A stretch of 64,000 bases of DNA from Eriocheir sinensis (taxonomy: Eukaryota > Arthropoda > Malacostraca > Decapoda > Varunidae): NCBI RefSeq assembly GCF_024679095.1, contig NW_026111765.1:372001-436000 (forward strand). Direction: 5' to 3'. Below are positions 59,419-64,000 of this stretch, piece after piece. Every line of letters begins with the position of its first letter. The first letter of the stretch is position 1. The notes beneath the pieces are model-generated. The model saw only the letters and a list, made by a program, of their open reading frames with translations, searched no databases and was not told where the DNA came from. The position numbers and the translations under genes were made by a program.

Positions 59419-60140
59419 AACGTAAATTTGTATAAAAAAATATGTACAAAACACAAATAGAATAATGTAAAATCGTGTCAAAATAAATACACCGAATATT
59501 AATAAAATAATGTAAATTTGTATGAAAATAAAGATGCAAAATTCCCATCAAATAGCACATTTCTTATAAAAATATATATACCAAAATAAACATAAAATAT
59601 TTAAATTTGTATTGAAATAAATATACAAAATGCACATAAAATAAGGTAAATTTTTATTGAAAGAGATATGCAAAAATACATATAAAACAATGTAAATTTG
59701 TTTCAAAATATATATACGAACACACATAAAATAACGTAGATTTCTATAAAAATATATATACAAAATACACATAAAATTAAGTAAATACGTATAAAAATAG
59801 ATATACAAAATACACATAGAATAATGTAAAATTGTTTAAAAAAAACAGAATATAAATAAAATAATGTAAATTTGTATGAAAATAAAATGCAAAATACCCA
59901 TAAAATAAAGCATATTTTATAAAATACATATACAAAAATACACATAGCATAATTAAATTTGTATTAAAATTAATATACAAAATGCATATACAATAAGGTA
60001 AATTTGTATTGAAAAAAATATGCAAAATACACATAAAACAGTGTAAATTTATTTCAAAATCTATATACGAATACTCATAAATCAACGTAGATTTCTATAG
60101 AAATATATATACAAAATACACATCAAATGATGTAAACACG

Positions 60141-60293
<153 letters not shown>

Positions 60294-60733
60294 CATTAAA
60301 TAATGTAAATTCGCGTCAAAGTAAATAAACAAAATATCAATAAAAGAATGTGTATTTGTATGAAAATAGATATACAATATACACATAAAATCACCTAAAT
60401 TTGTATAAAACTATATACAAAAATACACAAAAATAATTTTAATTTATGAAAATAAATATACAAAATACACATAAAATTAGGTAAATTTGTATTGAAATAC
60501 ATTTACAAAATACACATAAAATAATGTAAATTTGAATGAAAATATATAAACAAATACACTTAAAATAACGTAAATTTGTATAAAATATATATAAAAAATA
60601 CACATTAAATAATGTAAATATGTATAAAAGAATATATACAAAACACAAATAGAATAATATAAAATCGTATCAAAATAAATACACAGAATATTAATAAAAT
60701 AATGTAAATTTGTATGAAAATTAAGATGCAAAA

Positions 60734-60915
60734 TACCCATAAAATAACGCATTTTTTATAAAAATATTTATACCAAGACACACATAAAATATTTGAATTT
60801 GTATTAAAATAAATATACAAAATGCACATACAATAAGGTAAATTTGTATTGAAATAGATATGCAAAATACATAATATAAAACCATGTAAATTTTTTTCAA
60901 AATATATATACGAAT
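60734..60915 (-). repeat. Left arm of inverted satellite flanks around the LINE
   Basis: Its reverse complement, starting ATTCGTATATATATTTTG at 60,915, follows 61,624-61,805 through the same four unit variants (CATTG/CATGG, CCTTATTGTATGTG, AAT..TTT, TGCGTTATTTTATGG). About 45 bp of further '-' satellite (60,916-60,960) lies between this arm and the LINE. Confidence 0.8.
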
Positions 60916-60960
60916 ACACATAAAATAACGTAGATTTCTGTGAAAATTTATATACAAAAT

Positions 60961-61497
60961 ATCTCATCTCTTACTAAATCAGCTTCCTCGAGGCTGGACG
61001 TTCTGTACCGTCTCCGCCAGTTCTTCTCCCCTGCACAGTTGCTGTCCATATACAGGGGCCTTGTCCGCCCTCGTATGGATTATGCATCTCATGTGTGGGG
61101 GGGCTCCACTCACACAGCTCTTCTGGACTGAGTGGAGGCTAAGGCTCTTCGTCTCATCAGCTCTCCTCCTCATACTGATAGTCTTCTACCTCTTAAATTC
61201 CGCCGCAATGTTACCTCTCTTTCTATCTTCTATCGATATTTCCACGCTGACTGCTCTTCAGAACTTGCTAACTGCATGCCTCCCCCCCTCCCGCGGCCCC
61301 GCTGCACTCGACTTTCTACTCATGCTCATCCCTATACTGTCCAAACCCCTTATGCAAGAGTTAACCAGAATCTTCACTCTTTCATCCCTCACGCTGGTAA
61401 ACTCTGGAACAATCTTCCTTCATCTGTATTTCCTCCTGCCTACGACTTGAACTCTTTCAAGAGGAGGGTATCAGGACACCTCTCCTCCTGTATTTGA
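60961..61497 (+). pseudogene. Reverse transcriptase ORF2 C-terminal remnant, one in-frame stop
   Basis: One continuous frame encodes about 178 residues, interrupted by TGA at 61,129-61,131. Upstream of the stop are the thumb-like segment YRGLVRPRMDYASHVWGG and the end ...STHTALLD. Downstream the frame continues VEAKALRLIS, then SLSIFYRYFHADCSSELA and LHSFIPHAGKLWNNLPSS, and finishes at a natural TGA (61,495-61,497) after SGHLSSCI. The catalytic palm with the YxDD-type motif and the endonuclease domain are absent. Family knowledge: this region follows the polymerase core in LINE ORF2 proteins. The residue at the stop is expected to be Arg (LLDRVE), so CGA to TGA by CpG decay is the simplest reading. 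Non-functional. Confidence 0.85.
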
Positions 61498-61606
61498 TCT
61501 TCCTTTCGGCCACCTCTTTTGCTTTACTTTAGGAGCAGCGAGTAGCGGGCTTTTTTTTTATTATTGTTTTCTTTTTTTGTTGCCCTTGAGCTGCCTCCTT
61601 TGTTGT
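61498..61606 (+). other. LINE 3' untranslated region
   Basis: Runs from the terminal stop to the poly(A). It contains GGAGCAGCGAGTAGCGGGC, long T runs (about 61,551-61,578) and GCCCTTGAGCTGCCTCC. A short GGGC/GCCC complementarity brackets the T-rich part and might form a small stem. No AATAAA signal is evident near the tail. Confidence 0.75.
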
Positions 61607-61624
61607 AAAAAAAAAAAAAAAAAA
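61607..61624 (+). other. LINE poly(A) tail
   Basis: Eighteen consecutive A residues follow CCTCCTTTGTTGT and directly precede satellite. This sets the '+' orientation of the element. Confidence 0.9.
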
Positions 61625-61805
61625 TTCGTATATATATTTTGAAACAAATTTACATTGTTTTATATGTATTTTGCATATCTATTTCAATACAAATTTACCT
61701 TATTGTATGTGTTTTTTGTATATTTATTTTAATACAAATTTAATTTTTTGATGTGTATTTTGGTATATATATTTTTATAAATAAAAAAATGCGTTATTTT
61801 ATGGT
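61624..61805 (+). repeat. Right arm of inverted satellite flanks around the LINE
   Basis: Partner of 60,734-60,915. The LINE therefore lies in the loop of a potential foldback with arms of about 180 bp. Confidence 0.8.
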
Positions 61806-62133
61806 TTTTTTTTTAAATATTTTGATACAAATCTACATTATTTTATGTATTTTGTATATACATTTCAATTCAAACTTAGCTTATTTTATCTGTATTTTGT
61901 ATATCTATTTTCGTACGAATTTACATTGTTTTATTAATATTCTGTGTATTTATTTTGATACGATTTTACATTATTCTATTTGTGTATTGTATATATTTTT
62001 TTATACATATTTACATTATTTAATGTGTATTTTGTATATTTTAAAACAAATTTACGATATTTTATGCGCATCTGTTAAAATATTTTGATACAAATTTTCA
62101 TTATTTTATGTATATTTTGTATATCTATTTTCA
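61625..62133 (+). repeat. Satellite block 33 (+)
   Basis: Starts with ATTCGTATATATATTTTG immediately after the poly(A). Its first ~180 bp is the inverted copy of 60,734-60,915 on the other side of the LINE. Phase is disturbed near 61,806 by a T-run, followed by unit fragments. Confidence 0.85.
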
Positions 62134-64000
62134 TTTGTATCAAAATAAATAAACAAAATAGCAATAAAATAATGTAAATTTGTATGAGAAAACATATACA
62201 AATACACATAAAATAACGCAAATTTCTAAAAAAATATATGTACAAAAATGCACATAAAATAAAGTAAATTTGCAAATTTGTATTGAAATAGATATGCAAA
62301 ATACATATAAAACAAAGTAAATTTGTTTCAAAATATATATACGAATACACATAAAATAACGTAGATTTCTATAAAAATATATACAAAATACACATAAAAT
62401 AAAGTAAATACGTATAAAAAAATGAATACAAAAAATACATAAAAATCGTATCAAAATAAATAAACAAAATACCAGTAAAAGAATGTGTATTTGTAAAAAT
62501 ATAAATATACAAAATACACATAAAATATCGTAAATTTGTATAAAACTATATATAAAAATACACAGAAGTAATTAAATTTGTATGAAAATATATATACAAA
62601 ATACAGCTAAAATAAGCTAAATTTGAATTGAAATATACATACAAAATACATAAAATAATGTAAATCTGTATAAAAATATTTATACAAATACATATACTAA
62701 CGTAGATTTGTTTAAAAATATATAAACAAAATACACATAAAGTAATGTAAATACGTATAAAAAATATGTACAAAATACACATATAATCATGTAATTCGTA
62801 TCAAAATAAATAAACAAAATAGCAATAAAATAATGTAAATTTGTATGAGAAAACATATACAGATAACGCAAATTTCTATAAAAATATATGTACAAAAATG
62901 CACATAAAATAAAGTAAATTTGCAAAAAAATATATATACAAAACACACACTAAATAATGTAAATGCGTACATAAAATAACCTAAATTTGTATAAAACTAT
63001 ATACAAAAATACACAAAAATAATTTAAATTTGTTTGAAAAGAAATATACAAAATACACATAAAATTAGGTAAATTTGTATTGAAATACATATACAAAATA
63101 CACATCAAATAATGTAAATTTGAATGAAAATATATAAACAAATACACTTAAAATAACGTAAATTTGTATAAAATATATATGCAAGATACACATTAAATAA
63201 TGTAAATATGTATAAAAAATATATATTCAAAAAACAAATAGAATAATGTAAAATCGTATCAAAATAAATACACAGAATATCAATAAAATAATGTAAATTT
63301 GTATGAAAATAAAGATACAGAATTCCCGAAAATTATCGCATTTTTTATAAAAATATATTTACCAAAATACACATAAAATATTTAAATTTGTATTGAAATA
63401 AATATACAAAATGCATATACAGTAAGGTAAATTTGTATTGAAAGAGATATTCAAAAATACATATAAAACAATGTAAATTTGTTTCAAAATATATATACGA
63501 ATGCACATAAAATAAAGTAGATTTCTATAGAAATATATATACAAAATACATATGAAATTATGTAAATACGTATAAAAATATATATACAAAATACATATCA
63601 AATAATGTAAATTCGTGTCAAAATAAATAAACAAAATATCATGAAAAGAATGTGTATTTGTATGAAAATAGATAATAGATAATAAATTTGTATAAAATAT
63701 ATATGCAAGACACACATTAAATAATGTAAATATGTATAAAAAAGTATATAAAAACACAAATAGAATAATGTAATATCGTATCAAAATAAATACACCGAAT
63801 ATTAATAAAATAATGTAAATTTGTATGAAAATAAAGATACAAAATTCCCATAAAATAGCGCATTTCTTATAAAAATATATATACCAAAATACACATAAAA
63901 TATTTAAATTTGCATTGAAATAAATATAAAAAATGCACATACAATAAGGTAAATTTGTATTGAAAGAGATATGCAAAAAAACATATAAAACAATGTAAAC
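62134..64000 (-). repeat. Satellite block 34 (-), runs off window
   Basis: After 62,276 this is the partner of 19,098-20,816. The window ends inside it. Confidence 0.86.
62276..64000 (+). repeat. Segmental duplication D, copy 2, cut by window end
   Basis: Partner of 19,098-20,816. Pairing is still continuing at the last base, so the real copy is longer. Confidence 0.83.

Larger units (their letters stand above)
56730..59449 (+). repeat. Segmental duplication B, copy 2
   Basis: Partner of 14,116-16,870. A third, internally deleted version lies at about 51,370-52,740. Confidence 0.84.
60961..61624 (+). mobile_element. 5'-truncated non-LTR retrotransposon (LINE) 3' fragment
   Basis: A 664-bp island with ordinary base composition inside >80% AT satellite. 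It holds the C-terminal end of a reverse transcriptase ORF (to 61,497), a 3' UTR of about 109 bp rich in T runs (61,498-61,606) and an 18-base poly(A) (61,607-61,624). The left edge is abrupt, as expected from 5' truncation during target-primed reverse transcription. I see no convincing target-site duplication: the left flank ends TATATACAAAAT and the right flank starts TTCGTATATATA. Resemblance by memory is to Jockey/BS-like or related LINE ORF2 proteins numerous in decapod crustaceans; the exact clade is unproven. Confidence 0.88.
61625..64000. repeat. AT-rich satellite array, right part
   Basis: The same ~45-bp family resumes directly after the LINE poly(A) and runs to the end of the window. 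It changes from '+' to '-' orientation at about 62,134. From about 62,276 onward it closely follows 19,098-20,816, and that copy is cut by the window edge. Confidence 0.94.

Noticed and set aside
60979..61173. 64-residue '-' frame inside the island
   Set aside because: It is antisense to the recognised LINE frame and has no recognisable product.
61061..61450. 129-residue '+' frame inside the island
   Set aside because: It overlaps the recognisable reverse transcriptase frame in another phase and shows no family resemblance.
60946..61640. Target-site duplication around the LINE
   Set aside because: Flank ends share only A-rich and TATATA-type sequence typical of the satellite, and the flanks are in opposite orientations.

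Overview
This window is almost entirely a very AT-rich satellite array from a eukaryotic nuclear genome, with one short, GC-balanced island at about 60,961-61,624. The island is the 3' end of a non-LTR retrotransposon (LINE). Its protein resembles the C-terminal part of reverse transcriptase ORFs that I recall as abundant in decapod crustacean (crab/shrimp) genomes. That memory match is the only host clue, so a decapod or other arthropod host is likely but unproven. I see no host gene, rRNA, tRNA, CRISPR array or bacterial feature.

The satellite is built at several levels. The basic unit is about 45 bp (44-45 is commonest). It starts like TTTACATTATTTTATGTG, has TTTTGTATATA in the middle and ends like CATACAAA. 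About 15 recognisable variants of this unit follow each other in a fixed order and make higher-order units of about 670-725 bp (for example 1,412 to 2,082). Still longer periods occur, including one of 1,037 bp at 19.9-22.0 kb and one of about 2.7 kb at 31.0-35.7 kb.

Orientation is not constant. Reading the T-rich strand as '+', the array is cut into 34 alternating blocks from about 0.1 to 7.9 kb long, and almost every boundary is a head-to-head or tail-to-tail switch inside the satellite. Many switches are shared between distant places, because segments spanning several switches were duplicated. The largest is 4.23-14.10 kb, repeated at 21.46-31.18 kb. Others are 14.1-16.9 with 56.7-59.4 kb, 17.7-19.4 with 49.5-51.3 kb, 19.1-20.8 with 62.3-64.0 kb, and 38.2-39.4 with 47.0-48.2 kb. 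An inverted pair links 1-2.76 kb with 31.02-33.77 kb. One AT-only quasi-palindromic switch sequence occurs five times.

The many apparent reading frames in the array are not genes. The unit is 15 codons long and its T-rich strand has no stop codon in any of the three frames, so low-complexity F/Y/I/L/C peptides appear everywhere, in shifting frames and on both strands according to block orientation. The only protein-coding remnant is the LINE fragment, which has one in-frame stop. It lies exactly where the satellite changes orientation. Two pure (TA)n tracts of about 140 bp and one 23-bp non-satellite insert at 36.9 kb are the other departures from the array.
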